Positions 1 to 9,870 of a DNA stretch of 64,000 nucleotides are shown here, one piece after another (the stretch's first letter is position 1; the number at the start of each line of letters is the position of its first letter). The DNA lies in contig CDRNVI010000011.1 in assembly GCA_977017575.1 (NCBI GenBank), forward strand, positions 186,001 through 250,000, in the 5' to 3' direction. The DNA is from Paramoeba atlantica. Its lineage: Eukaryota; Discosea. The notes under the pieces were generated by a model, which had not been told where the DNA came from, did not search any database, and worked only from the letters and a program-made list of their open reading frames with translations. The position numbers and the translations under genes are program-made.

Positions 1-700
1 CTCAGAACTAACCTCCATCCACTGTTTGTTCTCGCGGTGCTGGAAATTTATGAAACTTCCCCGAAGAGCTGTAGTTGTCATATTTCGGCGACACGCTGCA
101 ACCCCTTCCTCATGTCCCATGAAGAGAGAGTTGAGCGTTCAGGCCGACATATTTTATGCAGTTTGCCTCTCGCTCCCACCTCGACGACGAGTAGGAATGT
201 GGTAGGATGGTCGAGTTTTCGAGAGTGATATAAACTCCTGTATTTTTCTATTTTGCGCTCGTGTGCGAACTCAAAATTCTCCTCCCAAGGGCAGGTACAG
301 TGCACCCAGTTGGTAAAGTCCCAAAAAGCGGTTTTCCCAAATGGTTTACCCGCACAGACCCGCTCATGGGTAATTACCCATCGACTCGGCAGGGGTATGT
401 ACGTCGAGGAGGAAGCCAAGGCCCCGGGCCGGACACTAGAAAAGCCGACAAATTTACCAAATACGCAGAATCGGCCCGGAAAAGGGGATGCCCCTGTACC
501 CGCTAGCTTTATCTATATTCGGTGTTCCCGGCAATGCCACACTCTCCCTCCTGAGAAAACGAGCGAAGTACACAACGAATCCGAAAGGCTTTGTGGACCA
601 CACGATCATGGCAGTTGTCGTGGCCATACAGCGCGGAAATACCCAAATTTTGAACGCGGCATCGGTTCATCAAGCCTGATTGTGGTTTGCGGGCTGTGTG
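1..700 (-). mobile_element. LINE-type retrotransposon fragment, 3' part
   Basis: The - strand reading at 419-78 contains CTCPWEENFEFAHERKIEKY followed about 20 residues later by VEVGARG. Seen directly: this spacing of a PW-E-N block, A..K..KY..L and V-V-G-RG is the pattern found downstream of the reverse-transcriptase core in many non-LTR retrotransposons. No RT catalytic box is visible in the window. The - strand frames between 420 and 700 are interrupted, so the copy looks degenerate as well as cut by the window edge. It is the only LINE-like sequence I see here. Alternative: chance similarity in a non-coding stretch. Confidence 0.45.
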
Positions 701-800
701 AGTTTTAAGCGTAGATACTAGTTTTTTCTACATTTGTACTATTACAAAGCATGGGAGTACTTCAATTTAAACCTACTGCATATTTACCTACTGCATATTT

Positions 801-1010
801 ATGATGAAGGCGCAACTATCTAGAAATGATGACATACTTCAGAGCATCGAGAGCCCTGCGAGTGAAGCAACACTTGAGGGGACACTTACTTTTATCGAAC
901 GCTGCCAAAAGGAGATGCTTCCAGTTATCCAAGGCTTAAGGAAAGCCTCTGATGTACCTCGCCCCATCGCAGGGGGCATAAACGTAAATACTTCTGATAA
1001 AGAAATTTAG
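801..1010 (+). CDS. small hypothetical protein (69 aa)
   Basis: A short ATG-initiated frame directly follows a tandem repeat (CCTACTGCATATTTA twice, 772-799). The product is hydrophilic, with a central amphipathic stretch (TFIERCQKEMLPVIQGLRKA). I do not recognise it. It runs in the same direction as all downstream genes. The lack of a clear pyrimidine tract and AG just upstream, and the proximity of LINE debris, make it only a candidate; it could be the surviving end of a longer broken gene. Confidence 0.35.
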   Translation: MMKAQLSRNDDILQSIESPASEATLEGTLTFIERCQKEMLPVIQGLRKASDVPRPIAGGINVNTSDKEI

Positions 1011-1468
1011 ATGATCACACAACATCAAGCATTGATGATATGAACTTACTCTCCCCTTCATCTTGACGCCACCATGAATTCCAATGAATTCCAGTTCCTC
1101 TTGAGGGGAGACGTTACGTGAGTGCTCACCGAATGCCGCATTTAGAAGGTACCTTTCGACTTGGATATTTTTCGGCTGAACGTGCAATCGGGGTTTATTT
1201 GTATCAACCGTTTATGAAAAACTCTCATATGTTCAGTTCAGCTTTTCAACTGAATATGTAACACAGGGCTGTCACCTATACTGCATGTTTCCTACTTGTG
1301 CTAATGATTGTACGATTCCACAAGTGCTTGGAATGATAAATTGTATTATTTGAGAAAACCTTCCTTGGCTCCTTTTGAGCGTAGTTTAACCATTTTGATA
1401 TAAATATTATACTGAAACGTATATGCTAGTATGCGGCACATTTCTGCATAAGCCATTCAGATCGATTT
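1011..1468. other. intergenic, no gene seen
   Basis: AT-rich spacer before the rhomboid gene. It has pyrimidine/AG combinations but no convincing frame, tRNA or repeat. Confidence 0.5.
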
Positions 1469-2212
1469 ATGGTTCGTCGACAAATATCGCGGAACCATAA
1501 TAAAAGAGCGTACGAAGAAATTAAACCACCTGCTTGGAAACCTGCGTTATCATGGGTGGCATCACGCTGTGCTCCCTGTGCCTTGTTTATCTATGTACAC
1601 TATGCATATCCTGATCTAGAGGACCGGCTTGATCGCTGGGGAGCAAATTTCTATATTCTTCGTGGAACTCCATCACTTCACCGGGTTCTTACTCATGTAA
1701 TAGTACATGCTTCCGAACGTCATCTTTGGAGTAACGTACTGTCCTACTTTGTCGCCGTTGCAACCACGCCAAGAATGCAATCGTTACAGTGTTTTTATGG
1801 TGTATTTATTGGAGGAGCTTTATACGGGTTATCAGCCACGTACTTAGAGCACAAATATCACCGAACACGTTCGGGTAACAAGTACGGGCTTGGAATTCAA
1901 ATGCTGGCTACTGTCATTAGCTCGGCACAAAAGCTGTGGCAGGATCGCATACCTTTTTGTGGCTCGTCGGCCGGCATCTATGCTCTTCTCTGTTACAATG
2001 CTACTGTCCGTGGCTATTTCTGGGGAGCGTTTTCCATTGCTTGTGGGGAATTAGTACAATGGATGGAGCGTAACCCGGGCCTTCCTTCCTTAGCTGGAGG
2101 GTTCGCCGATCAGTGGCTCTCTCAGCGGTTCGTTGTGGGTCACTGGGCCCATTTAGGAGGAATGCTCTTTGGGGCCTTTGTGGGATGTATTCAATATTTC
2201 GTGAACTATTGA
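1469..2212 (+). CDS. rhomboid family intramembrane serine protease
   Basis: This 247-aa polytopic protein has the rhomboid layout. Seen: an HASERHLWSNVLSY segment matching the HxxxN region of the family, a CGSSAGIYAL motif placing the catalytic serine at about S167, and GHWAHLGGMLFG placing the catalytic histidine at about H228. Several hydrophobic helices separate these motifs. Rhomboids cleave single-pass membrane proteins within the bilayer. The N-terminus is basic but not a clean mitochondrial presequence, so either a mitochondrial (PARL-like) or a secretory-pathway role is possible. The GxSAG form is closer to RHBDL-type members than to PARL. The ATG at 1469 is the first in frame. Confidence 0.82.
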   Translation: MVRRQISRNHNKRAYEEIKPPAWKPALSWVASRCAPCALFIYVHYAYPDLEDRLDRWGANFYILRGTPSLHRVLTHVIVHASERHLWSNVLSYFVAVATTPRMQSLQCFYGVFIGGALYGLSATYLEHKYHRTRSGNKYGLGIQMLATVISSAQKLWQDRIPFCGSSAGIYALLCYNATVRGYFWGAFSIACGELVQWMERNPGLPSLAGGFADQWLSQRFVVGHWAHLGGMLFGAFVGCIQYFVNY

Positions 2213-2474
2213 TAGGAGAAAGTACGAGCGCGAAGCTTGATGTTAGTTATACATTCTCAGTAATACCATTCTCAATGCGTGCACTGTAATATGCAGTACA
2301 CCACATATTTCATATTTAGTACATACAGGTACATGTGTGGTGAAGTGTACGTATTCTTTTCTCTCATGTATGGTGAAGTGGTGAAGTGTACGTATTTTTT
2401 GTGTCCTATGTTTCGTGACAAAACTTTTGTTGCTTTTTTCATTAGAGTATGTCTTTTCCATCATAATAGATCAT

Positions 2475-3464
2475 ATGGAAGACGTCGCAACGTGGGAAGA
2501 ACTCTGTGCCATTCGTCAAAGGCGTCGACATTTGCAAGACCTTTCCCACCATGCTGTCTCGAATCATTTGCGAAGAAAAATTTCGACTCCTTGGTTTCTT
2601 AAGCCATCACCGGAGATTAAGAATGGTTCTAATGATTCGCACAACCTTGAAGAGGCCGATTCTCTCTCTTCTCCAACAAGCTTGAGTTGCAACGTTTCAA
2701 ATACTCTTGAGAAGGGTACACATATGCCATCACCAGGCTTGCATCCCATACCCCCAGGAAGTTGTCCAATCTCTGCTGACGTACTCCACTTTGATTTCCA
2801 TAGTCTCTCACGACTCGTTTCAAATTTTGACGTCATTTTGATGGATCCTCCGTGGAAGATTTTGCGCTCCGGATTCAGTCCATCTGCGAACGGAGTATCT
2901 GGCATGAAGTCCATTGTAGGGTCTTCCCGTTCTACTGCAATAAAAAAGCAAAACACGGGAAATCGGCTCCCATACCCTCAGCTTACGGATAAAGAAATCG
3001 AATCCTTACCCCTATCAAATTTACAATCTCACGGATTGCTTTTCGTCTGGGCTGTAAACAGTCGAATTCCTAAAGCACTGGACATGATGTGCAGAATTTG
3101 GGGATACGAATTTGTAACTGTGATTGATTGGATAAAATTGCATCCCGGTACTGGGCGCTTGGCTACTGGGAACGGAAATATTCTCTCCCATGGAAAAGAA
3201 AGCCTTCTCATAGGAAAGAAGAGTAGGGAGCGAAACTCATCTACTGATGAAGAAAGCGGTGCCAGCACCAGCGTCTCTGTCCCAGTTGATTATTTTTTTG
3301 CTAACCGTGGTCTCACGTCCAAGAAACCGTTGGAGGCTTACGATATAATTGAGAATATTTTTTGGAGTAGTGATTTAGAACCAAAAAATGGTCACTTTCT
3401 CGAAATTTTTGGAAGACCACATAATCTGCGTAGAGGATGGGTCACAATCGGAAACGAACTTTAG
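2475..3464 (+). CDS. MT-A70 family adenine-N6 methyltransferase (METTL3-like)
   Basis: The product (about 329 aa) carries the DPPW catalytic motif at about residues 124-127 (DVILMDPPWK), then LLFVWAVNSR, WGYEFVTVIDWIK, LSHGKESLLIG and a C-terminal FGRPHNLRRGWVTIGNEL. These are the landmarks of the METTL3/IME4 branch, in which DPPW binds the methyl-donor pocket and adenine N6 in RNA is methylated. The frame is open further upstream, but a pyrimidine tract and AG near 2445 lie between the earlier ATG and the ATG at 2475, so I chose 2475. Residues 20-100 are low-complexity, and no CCCH zinc fingers like those of METTL3 are seen. It could instead be METTL4-like; the HGKE and GRPHN blocks favour METTL3. 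Confidence 0.8.
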   Translation: MEDVATWEELCAIRQRRRHLQDLSHHAVSNHLRRKISTPWFLKPSPEIKNGSNDSHNLEEADSLSSPTSLSCNVSNTLEKGTHMPSPGLHPIPPGSCPISADVLHFDFHSLSRLVSNFDVILMDPPWKILRSGFSPSANGVSGMKSIVGSSRSTAIKKQNTGNRLPYPQLTDKEIESLPLSNLQSHGLLFVWAVNSRIPKALDMMCRIWGYEFVTVIDWIKLHPGTGRLATGNGNILSHGKESLLIGKKSRERNSSTDEESGASTSVSVPVDYFFANRGLTSKKPLEAYDIIENIFWSSDLEPKNGHFLEIFGRPHNLRRGWVTIGNEL

Positions 3465-3714
3465 CGATATACGAAAAGATTGTGATTCATAAGTAAAGTT
3501 GTACTTCTTTTAGTACAATGTAGTGCTCACTGTCTTAGGTCAACCAACCAGGTCAAGACTTTCGCTTTTATACGTTAACTTCCGTATGCTTCACAGTATG
3601 GGTTATTGGTTATGTTAATCTAAGTTGAAGTGTAGTTAATTTACTTACAATTCAGAGTTGTTTACTTGGATTTTCTTCCTACCTTGGTATTTCGAATAGA
3701 TTACCTTATTGAAA

Positions 3715-4503
3715 ATGTTTTTCCGCTCTGTTCGCCGATACAGTGGAGTCTTGTATCCGCCTTCTTTTCAAGACTTTCCCGGAATATCTACTACACAAAA
3801 GGGAGCATCTAATTCGTCAAAAGGTAAATCGAAAAGTAGTCACCCCGTATCCACTGGGACGTCCGCACCTCTATCAATGTACGAATCATCGGAAACTCGA
3901 CCAGAAATTAAACAGGAAGGTGGATATGTGGTAATGGATCCGAAGACCGTATTAGCCGTAATACGACACGATCCCGGCATGACCTCGTCGTACTACGCGA
4001 AAAAGTACTTTGGTTGTGCTCATAGAGCAGATCTAAATATGATTCTATGGGGCCGTCTTAAGAAGTTGGGTGACGTTCAAGTACGTCGAGACGGAGATGA
4101 AAATGCTTTGTGGTATCCTGGAATGGAGTACGAACGTCATCCTAATAAACTTGTTCCAAACCTTTCACACAATGAGCGCATGTCAGCGCAGTCTAAGAAA
4201 AGGAGTAAGAAGGCTCAATGGGATCCATGGTTGGACCAGACCACAGGGACCAGAAACATTCCTAAGGAAGAGCCACTTACAAAAAACGATTCTCTAAATC
4301 TGACCGATGAAACTGCTAGGGCGCCAACATTACAAGAATTGTCAGTCACTTGTCGTAGACAAAACTCATTGAACAATTCCAAGGACGTTGATTCGAAGGA
4401 CATTTCCAGTAGTTGTGGTGAAAAACTAGAAGAAATTTTGCAAATTCTTGAAACTTCGAACGACGCAGATACCAATGAAGAAAGCGTAAAAAAAGCTGTG
4501 TAG
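3715..4503 (+). CDS. putative mitochondrial protein with winged-helix-like segment
   Basis: The start MFFRSVRRYSGVLYPPSF is rich in Arg, Ser and aromatic residues without acids, typical of a mitochondrial targeting peptide. Residues about 75-140 (DPKTVLAVIRHDPGMTSSYY ... ILWGRLKKLGDVQVRRDG ... LWYPG) look like a compact helix-helix-wing fold, with a hydrophobic core and a basic beta hairpin. The C-terminal 120 residues are polar and probably disordered. I do not recognise the family. A nucleic-acid-binding role in the mitochondrion is an inference from this shape only. The start is the first ATG; the frame extends upstream only through a TTG. Confidence 0.6.
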   Translation: MFFRSVRRYSGVLYPPSFQDFPGISTTQKGASNSSKGKSKSSHPVSTGTSAPLSMYESSETRPEIKQEGGYVVMDPKTVLAVIRHDPGMTSSYYAKKYFGCAHRADLNMILWGRLKKLGDVQVRRDGDENALWYPGMEYERHPNKLVPNLSHNERMSAQSKKRSKKAQWDPWLDQTTGTRNIPKEEPLTKNDSLNLTDETARAPTLQELSVTCRRQNSLNNSKDVDSKDISSSCGEKLEEILQILETSNDADTNEESVKKAV

Positions 4504-4550
4504 AAAACTGACTGAAAGTGTTCTTTCTGTTAGACCCCCACGTCAAAAAT

Positions 4551-5020
4551 ATGAACAGCATTTTCTACCGTATTGAATACGATAGACTGACTACCATTCA
4601 GTCACTGGTTTCTTTTTCCTCAGAAAGAACTTGAATTGAATGGCTTGAAGGGCCAAGTACTATACGCTACCTTATTGGACAACACAGCTTTTTTACGAAA
4701 CGAAAAGCAGCCTAGAAGGTAAATTTCATGATTGAAATTGTAATTGCCAGTGTCAAAGGTGGTGGCATCCTCTTCTTTCTGAAGATGCTTCTTTAAAGGT
4801 CGCCCGATACGCCTTGAACAGCTCTTTCAGCAACGACATAAACGCAGAGCTGTTGCTTTTTTTCTGTGCGAGTACTCTGGATGAATGTCTGAATGAAGTG
4901 TCACAAGCTCACGATATTCGTTGGCTTTACTCTGAACAGTCAATATTCGGTTGTACTTGTACGTACAAAAGGATACATGTATGCGTACTCCGACAGGATA
5001 TGTGTACTCCGACAGGATAA
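4551..5020 (+). pseudogene. interrupted gene or short-intron gene, product unknown
   Basis: A pyrimidine tract and AG (about 4520-4531) precede ATG 4551. From there three open blocks follow in different frames: about 4551-4607 (MNSIFYRIEYDRLTT...), 4624-4718 (KELELNGLKGQVLYATLLDN...) and 4760-5020 (WWHPLLSEDASLKVARYALN...). The junctions lie at GT...AG stretches of 16 nt (4608-4623) and 40 nt (4719-4758). All three blocks look protein-like and the third ends in a short direct repeat (TACTCCGACAGGATA twice). 16 nt is too short for an ordinary spliceosomal intron, so a decaying gene is the simpler reading; assembly error is also possible. The product is not recognised. Confidence 0.35.
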
Positions 5021-5223
5021 AGTTTTATTCACGAGTTGTAAGTAAAGTCCCTTGTAAATTACAAGCGAAATTCTTCTTCAGCTTCAACACCTGATTTTAT
5101 ATGATTTATTATGAGAGGAATGGTACTTGTTTTCCTTATCTTTTATGTGTAATTCTACTTTTTTTCACTACTTATACTTGTCAACTTAGCAACAAGAGTA
5201 GGTCCTATACTGTATAGCTCTCA

Positions 5224-6969
5224 ATGCAGCTTCTGAAGCAGGAACCTTCATCTCCTACTGGACGCTCTTTTCACCTAGATGCATCAGAGTTTCCGAAAGC
5301 GGGAGTAGGCAACGAATTGCAGAATTCTACTTGGGTGGGACTATATAAAAACCGACCTCTGAAATACAACTTAATTCAACAAAATTATGATAACCTTCTG
5401 CGTCCCGTAAAAACTAGGCTTATGGAAGACAGTGTATTTCTACCCGATCTAGGGGATTTAGTTTCCGCCCGTCTCCGTTTACTTGCAGCTGTGGAAAAAA
5501 ATCGTCATGAACTTTTCAGAGAGCATGGAAGAAATGAAACCCCATTCCTTTCTACCCTAAGTTCTGTAGAAAAAGGTTTATTACAGGACTGGACTCGCGA
5601 TCATGTATCTTTCTATTTATGTTTGTTGGGGTTTTGTCACATTGATCACCTACGACAATGGTTCTCTCGGTGCGAGGAGAACCTTTTTCGCATGCGACTG
5701 CGGGAACTAACAAGCGTTGAGCAAGAATCTGTGTTCCAGGCGAACGGAGTGCCTGCACGCGTGATTCCCACACTTGCGAAGGTGAGCCACATCTCAGATT
5801 TGGGGAACACTGATGCGGATTCGGGCCATGCACTCGCATACAAAGTCACAGGCATGTCACAGCGCTATGCTACGCTGGGAGTACGAAAAATTGCCGAGGC
5901 AGCCACAGCAACCGCGAGAGCTCTTACTGGTAAAGCTTCCATATCGAGTGAGCTGCCTTCTACCGTTGTTGTTTCCTCCGGTGAGTCGGCTTCGTGGTAT
6001 CGAGTCCCATTTCGGCACGTTCTGGATGCAGTACGAAGGCGAAGCGTTTGTTTGCATCGTGGAGAGGCTGTTGTGCAGAACCGGGAGATCGTAACCATGC
6101 AGTGTAACATGTTTCAAGATAGTTTGGGAAAGCTGTTGTCTCAAGCGGTTCCTCAAAGGCTCTCACTTCAGCATTCTGCCTCCAACTATGTGATTCATAA
6201 GATAGACGCCATTGTTACAGTCGAGGCTTTTGCCCCCGGTTCCCGTTCCGATACGGAGGATCACAAACTTGGTGTTGTTCATAGTGAACAAATTGACTCC
6301 CTTGCTGCTGAACACTTCCCACCCTGCATGAAGCAGTTGCAAGACCAGCTTAACAGAGATCGCCACCTCAAATTTCATGGAAGGTTCCAGTACAGTACTT
6401 TTCTCAAACGCATTGGTTTGTCCATGGATGAGGCGATTGAATTCTTTGGTTCACGAGAGGCTATGGGGCTTGAGGCATTTAAGAGGTCAAGCTACGCATA
6501 TGCAATTCGGCATCACTATGGTAAGGAAGGGAAGCACGTCAGCTATAACGCTATGGGATGCGGGTCAATTATTATGGGGGCTCCTCCCTCTTCCTCCTCG
6601 TGCCACGGGTGCCCGTTTCGCCACTCCGAAAGCAGCAATCTGCACCGCATGCTTCGGGAGCAACTACCGAAAGGTAGCCCTCAAGAGATAGAGGATATTG
6701 TTAAGGATGCGCAGTCTCAACACTACACTCGAAGTTGCCATCGCTTTTTTATTGCAAAGCATCCCTCGTATCAAGGGGATGGTCTGTTTACCTCGCCGTA
6801 TCAGTTCTATGCGGCCAGTCGGGAACTTGCTGAACGGCGGACGGAGGTGAAATTAGAAAAGAATGATTCGAGTTTTCATGTCTCGGAGGATGTTTCTCCG
6901 GGTAGAGTTACCACTATTTCTTGTGCTCCAAGTGTGAGTTCACCCGTGAACATGCAAACCGATACGTAG
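5224..6969 (+). CDS. PRI2: DNA primase large subunit
   Basis: The 581-aa product is the non-catalytic large subunit of the primase-polymerase alpha complex, which helps start and count RNA primers. The C-terminal half is diagnostic: FPPCMKQLQDQLNRDRHLKF, GRFQYSTFLKRIGLSMDEAI, YAIRHHYGKEGKHVSYNAMG and CHGCPFRHSE. Four cysteines at about C368, C446, C463 and C505 have spacings (78, 17, 42) close to those of the human 4Fe-4S ligands (80, 17, 40), so the cluster domain appears intact. The N-terminal domain (residues 45-250) is helical, with the RPLKYNLIQQNY segment. The tail beyond residue 540 is polar and probably dispensable. Confidence 0.93.
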   Translation: MQLLKQEPSSPTGRSFHLDASEFPKAGVGNELQNSTWVGLYKNRPLKYNLIQQNYDNLLRPVKTRLMEDSVFLPDLGDLVSARLRLLAAVEKNRHELFREHGRNETPFLSTLSSVEKGLLQDWTRDHVSFYLCLLGFCHIDHLRQWFSRCEENLFRMRLRELTSVEQESVFQANGVPARVIPTLAKVSHISDLGNTDADSGHALAYKVTGMSQRYATLGVRKIAEAATATARALTGKASISSELPSTVVVSSGESASWYRVPFRHVLDAVRRRSVCLHRGEAVVQNREIVTMQCNMFQDSLGKLLSQAVPQRLSLQHSASNYVIHKIDAIVTVEAFAPGSRSDTEDHKLGVVHSEQIDSLAAEHFPPCMKQLQDQLNRDRHLKFHGRFQYSTFLKRIGLSMDEAIEFFGSREAMGLEAFKRSSYAYAIRHHYGKEGKHVSYNAMGCGSIIMGAPPSSSSCHGCPFRHSESSNLHRMLREQLPKGSPQEIEDIVKDAQSQHYTRSCHRFFIAKHPSYQGDGLFTSPYQFYAASRELAERRTEVKLEKNDSSFHVSEDVSPGRVTTISCAPSVSSPVNMQTDT

Positions 6970-7020
6970 CCATCTAAAAGTCAAGAAGTGGTAATTTAAC
7001 GCAGATTGTAAAAAAGACTT

Positions 7021-7070
7021 CTAATCATATTTTTCTTCTTCTTCTCTTCTTCTGTAAAAGAAGACTTGTA
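7021..7070 (+). promoter_or_regulatory. pyrimidine tract with AG, likely trans-splice acceptor region of eS6
   Basis: A (TTC)n-rich run followed by GTAAAAG, about 210 nt before the eS6 start. A second pyrimidine-rich stretch (about 7180-7265) runs almost to the ATG. The layout resembles spliced-leader acceptor regions; this is inference from sequence shape. Confidence 0.4.
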
Positions 7071-7272
7071 ATCATTGAAGCGTGTAATCATGGATGAGCA
7101 CTATAAAATCCACAGTACTTTATTCGTCTCACCCTAACCTAAAATCGACATTACCCCCGCTCGCTCTCTTTTACCCTATTCCACTCGTATCCTGCCCACA
7201 CGCACTCACGAACTCTCCCTCTTCCTCCTTAGCCTTTTTTTCTCATCTTTTCTCTCACCACCGTTTTTTCCC

Positions 7273-8118
7273 ATGAAACTCCTCATCGCGGATCCCTCCA
7301 CCGGCGGCACCAAGAGCGTTGACATCGAGGACGACCACCTGCGCAAAGCCAACCTCTCCGACTACCGCATGGGGCAGGAGATGGAGGGCCACATCTTCGA
7401 CGAGGCCTTTGCGGGGTACAAATTCCGCATCACCGGGGGCCAGGACAAGGACGGGTTCCCGATGAAGCAAGGGGTGATGACCGCAAGCCGCGTGCGCCTG
7501 CTGCTCCAGCCCGGCACCGTGGGGTTCCAAAAGTGGCGCGCCCGGAAAGGGGAGCGCCGACGACGCAGCGTCCGCGGGTGTATCCTCGGGGGGGATTTGG
7601 CCACCCTCGCGCTGACGGTCACCAAGAAAGGGGAGAAGGACATCGCCGGGGTCACGGACGTCTCCGTGCCGCTGCGTCTGGGCCCGAAACGGGCGAATAA
7701 GATTCGTAAGCTGTTTGGGCTCACCACCCAGCCCGTGACGAAGTATGTCGTGCGACGCACGATCCCGGAGAAGGACCGCAGTGAGAAAGGGGGGAAGAAT
7801 ATTCGTTCCTACACCAAGGCCCCGAAGATTCAGCGTTTGATTGTTCCCTCGATTCTTCGACGTCGTAAGGCAAAGCTGGAGGAGAAGAAGGCACGCGTGG
7901 TGCGCAGCGCAGCCGAGCGTAAGGAATACATTTCGCTTTTGCTTGCTCGCCGTAGAGACCAGCGTCTGCGTCGTCATGATGAGCAAAAGCGAAAGCAGCG
8001 CTCGTTGGTGAAGAAGCAAGATGTGGAAATTCGAGAAGCTCGGCGCAAGGCGTATGAGCGCTCCAAAAAGGCGAGTGCGGGAAAGGGAAAATCCAAGAGC
8101 GGTATTCGACGAAAGTAA
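7273..8118 (+). CDS. RPS6: ribosomal protein eS6 (40S)
   Basis: The start MKLLIADPSTGGTKSVDIED, followed by YRMGQEMEGHIFDEAFAGYKFRITGGQDKDGFPMKQGV, is an unmistakable eS6 beta-barrel. RGCILGGDLATLALTVTKKG and LGPKRANKIRKLFGL follow. At 281 aa it is slightly longer than the usual ~249 because the basic C-terminal helix is extended (RRKAKLEEKKARVVR ... KGKSKSGIRRK). The C-terminal Ser cluster of animal eS6 is not obvious. The first two-thirds of the gene is clearly GC-richer than its neighbours, with strong bias to C/G at third positions, as expected for a highly expressed gene. Confidence 0.97.
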   Translation: MKLLIADPSTGGTKSVDIEDDHLRKANLSDYRMGQEMEGHIFDEAFAGYKFRITGGQDKDGFPMKQGVMTASRVRLLLQPGTVGFQKWRARKGERRRRSVRGCILGGDLATLALTVTKKGEKDIAGVTDVSVPLRLGPKRANKIRKLFGLTTQPVTKYVVRRTIPEKDRSEKGGKNIRSYTKAPKIQRLIVPSILRRRKAKLEEKKARVVRSAAERKEYISLLLARRRDQRLRRHDEQKRKQRSLVKKQDVEIREARRKAYERSKKASAGKGKSKSGIRRK

Positions 8119-8424
8119 TGCTCTATTCTGAAAAGAAGACGAAGGTGGTATGAAAGTTGTAACTCACTGTAGGATATATCAAGTTTCGTAGTGCTATGGT
8201 TTTAAAGTATCAAAAGTTGTATTACGAAAGTTTTCTCTTATAGAATTAAATTCTCTACGTACACAATACTTTTGAGGCTTATATATTTTTACGCGGATTG
8301 GTAAGAATTATTAAATTTGTGTCTCAGCTGATTCGGAGAATGCGTTTTACTGTTCACTTTCTAATTGTACAGAATATCTCACCTTTACGATAATGTTTGC
8401 GACACATCCTGACTTTTTGTCGGA

Positions 8425-9870
8425 ATGCTTCCATATAGAACATGTGTTGTAGGATCGGGACCTGCCGGCTTTTATTTCGTTGATGCCTTACAAAAGGCAT
8501 TTGATTCCCGTAGAGCAAGGTATCCGTCTTCATGTCTCACCATGCGAACACCCAAAGGATATCGAAGTTTTGACCGACTTCAGTTTGATATCTTGGAAAA
8601 GCTACCCACACCTTACGGCTTAATACGATATGGCGTAGCTCCGGACCATCCGGAAATCCGAAATGTGGAGTCCCGGTTTGAGGAGATCGCATCTCGCGAA
8701 CATGTGCGATGGTTGGGAAATATTGAACTGGGTAAGGATGTATCCATAGAGCAGCTTCTCAATACTTACAACACTGTAGTCCTCGCCACAGGGGCTAGTG
8801 AGGTTAACAAATTACAGTGCAAAGGGTCAACAAACGCGCATGTGCACTACGCTAAGAACATTGTAGAGTGGTACAATGGATATCCTTTTAGCTGCTATAA
8901 TTTACAAGAGCCCCCTTGGGGTAACACGTCGAGTCCGAAAGAAGCGGTTATTATTGGAAATGGCAACGTTTCTTTAGATGTCGCTCGAATTTTCTTGCAA
9001 GATTCCAAGAAACTGGAAGCAACGGATATATCCTCTCCTGCATTGCGCGTATTACAAAGTTGCGATATTCAACGGATTACCATAGTCGGACGCCGTGGAG
9101 CTTTGGAATCTGCTTTTAGTATCAAAGAATTTCGTGAAATGCTTTCTTTGGAAAATGTGGATGTTTCTCTGGACAAATTCTGCTACGAATCCTCAGATGT
9201 TCCACGATCGCGAAGACGACTCATCGACTTGCTCAAGTCCGTTTCAAATCAAAGTCTATTAGATCAAACTAAGAAACGCCTTCTTAATCTGAAATACAAT
9301 CTTCGTCCGTTAGAAATACGAGCGCGTTCAATCCTTTTTGAATGTTTGGAACCCAGTCCCGGGGTAAACGCAAGCGACAATTCTGCCTCCCGCTTGGTGT
9401 GGTCCCCAAATGGAAAACAAGTTGAAATGAACGCTGATGTCGTGATTTTCGCTACAGGATATCGTGGAAGTTACATCCCTAGCGTTCCTTTGGAGGAAAA
9501 GACACGAATGATATCTCATAGTGAGGGAGCAGTTCTTTCCATTCCTCGCCTTTATACCGTAGGATGGGCCAAACGTGGGGCACATGGCGTCATTGCCAGT
9601 GTCATTCCAGATGCACTCGAAACGGCACAAACAATGTTGGAAGAAGAATGTTCTAAGCGTTTATCAGAAAATGGGCATATTCAGCCTGGTTCAGCTGCGG
9701 AAGAGCCTAAAACATGTGACTTACCCTGTTTTAAGAATGCTACAAATGTTACATTTGAGCAATGGAAACGCATTCAAAATTTTGAAAAATGTGCTGGTGT
9801 ATTACTGGGAAAATCGTCCGAGAGAATTTTGCAATATAAGAAGATGATTGCTGTAGCTTGCGGCCAATAA
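8425..9870 (+). CDS. FDXR: NADPH:adrenodoxin (ferredoxin) oxidoreductase, mitochondrial
   Basis: The 481-aa flavoprotein passes electrons from NADPH to mitochondrial ferredoxin for Fe-S cluster and heme A synthesis. Seen: the N-terminal FAD motif VVGSGPAGFYFVDAL, the family block LPTPYGLIRYGVAPDHPEIRNVESRF, the NADP-binding region VIIGNGNVSLDVARIF with IVGRRGALESAF, and the C-terminal GWAKRGAHGVIASVIPDA. This is the Arh1/FDXR type rather than the plant FNR type. Only a minimal N-terminal targeting sequence precedes the FAD fold. An insertion of polar residues (about 250-330) and the C-terminal extension after residue 400 are lineage-specific. Confidence 0.93.
   Translation: MLPYRTCVVGSGPAGFYFVDALQKAFDSRRARYPSSCLTMRTPKGYRSFDRLQFDILEKLPTPYGLIRYGVAPDHPEIRNVESRFEEIASREHVRWLGNIELGKDVSIEQLLNTYNTVVLATGASEVNKLQCKGSTNAHVHYAKNIVEWYNGYPFSCYNLQEPPWGNTSSPKEAVIIGNGNVSLDVARIFLQDSKKLEATDISSPALRVLQSCDIQRITIVGRRGALESAFSIKEFREMLSLENVDVSLDKFCYESSDVPRSRRRLIDLLKSVSNQSLLDQTKKRLLNLKYNLRPLEIRARSILFECLEPSPGVNASDNSASRLVWSPNGKQVEMNADVVIFATGYRGSYIPSVPLEEKTRMISHSEGAVLSIPRLYTVGWAKRGAHGVIASVIPDALETAQTMLEEECSKRLSENGHIQPGSAAEEPKTCDLPCFKNATNVTFEQWKRIQNFEKCAGVLLGKSSERILQYKKMIAVACGQ

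Noticed and set aside
5552-6166. Overlapping - strand frames over the primase gene
   Set aside because: Antisense shadows with no recognisable domain; the + strand protein is clear.
7255-8019. 254-codon - strand frame over eS6
   Set aside because: Shadow of the GC-biased eS6 gene, which is unmistakable on the + strand.
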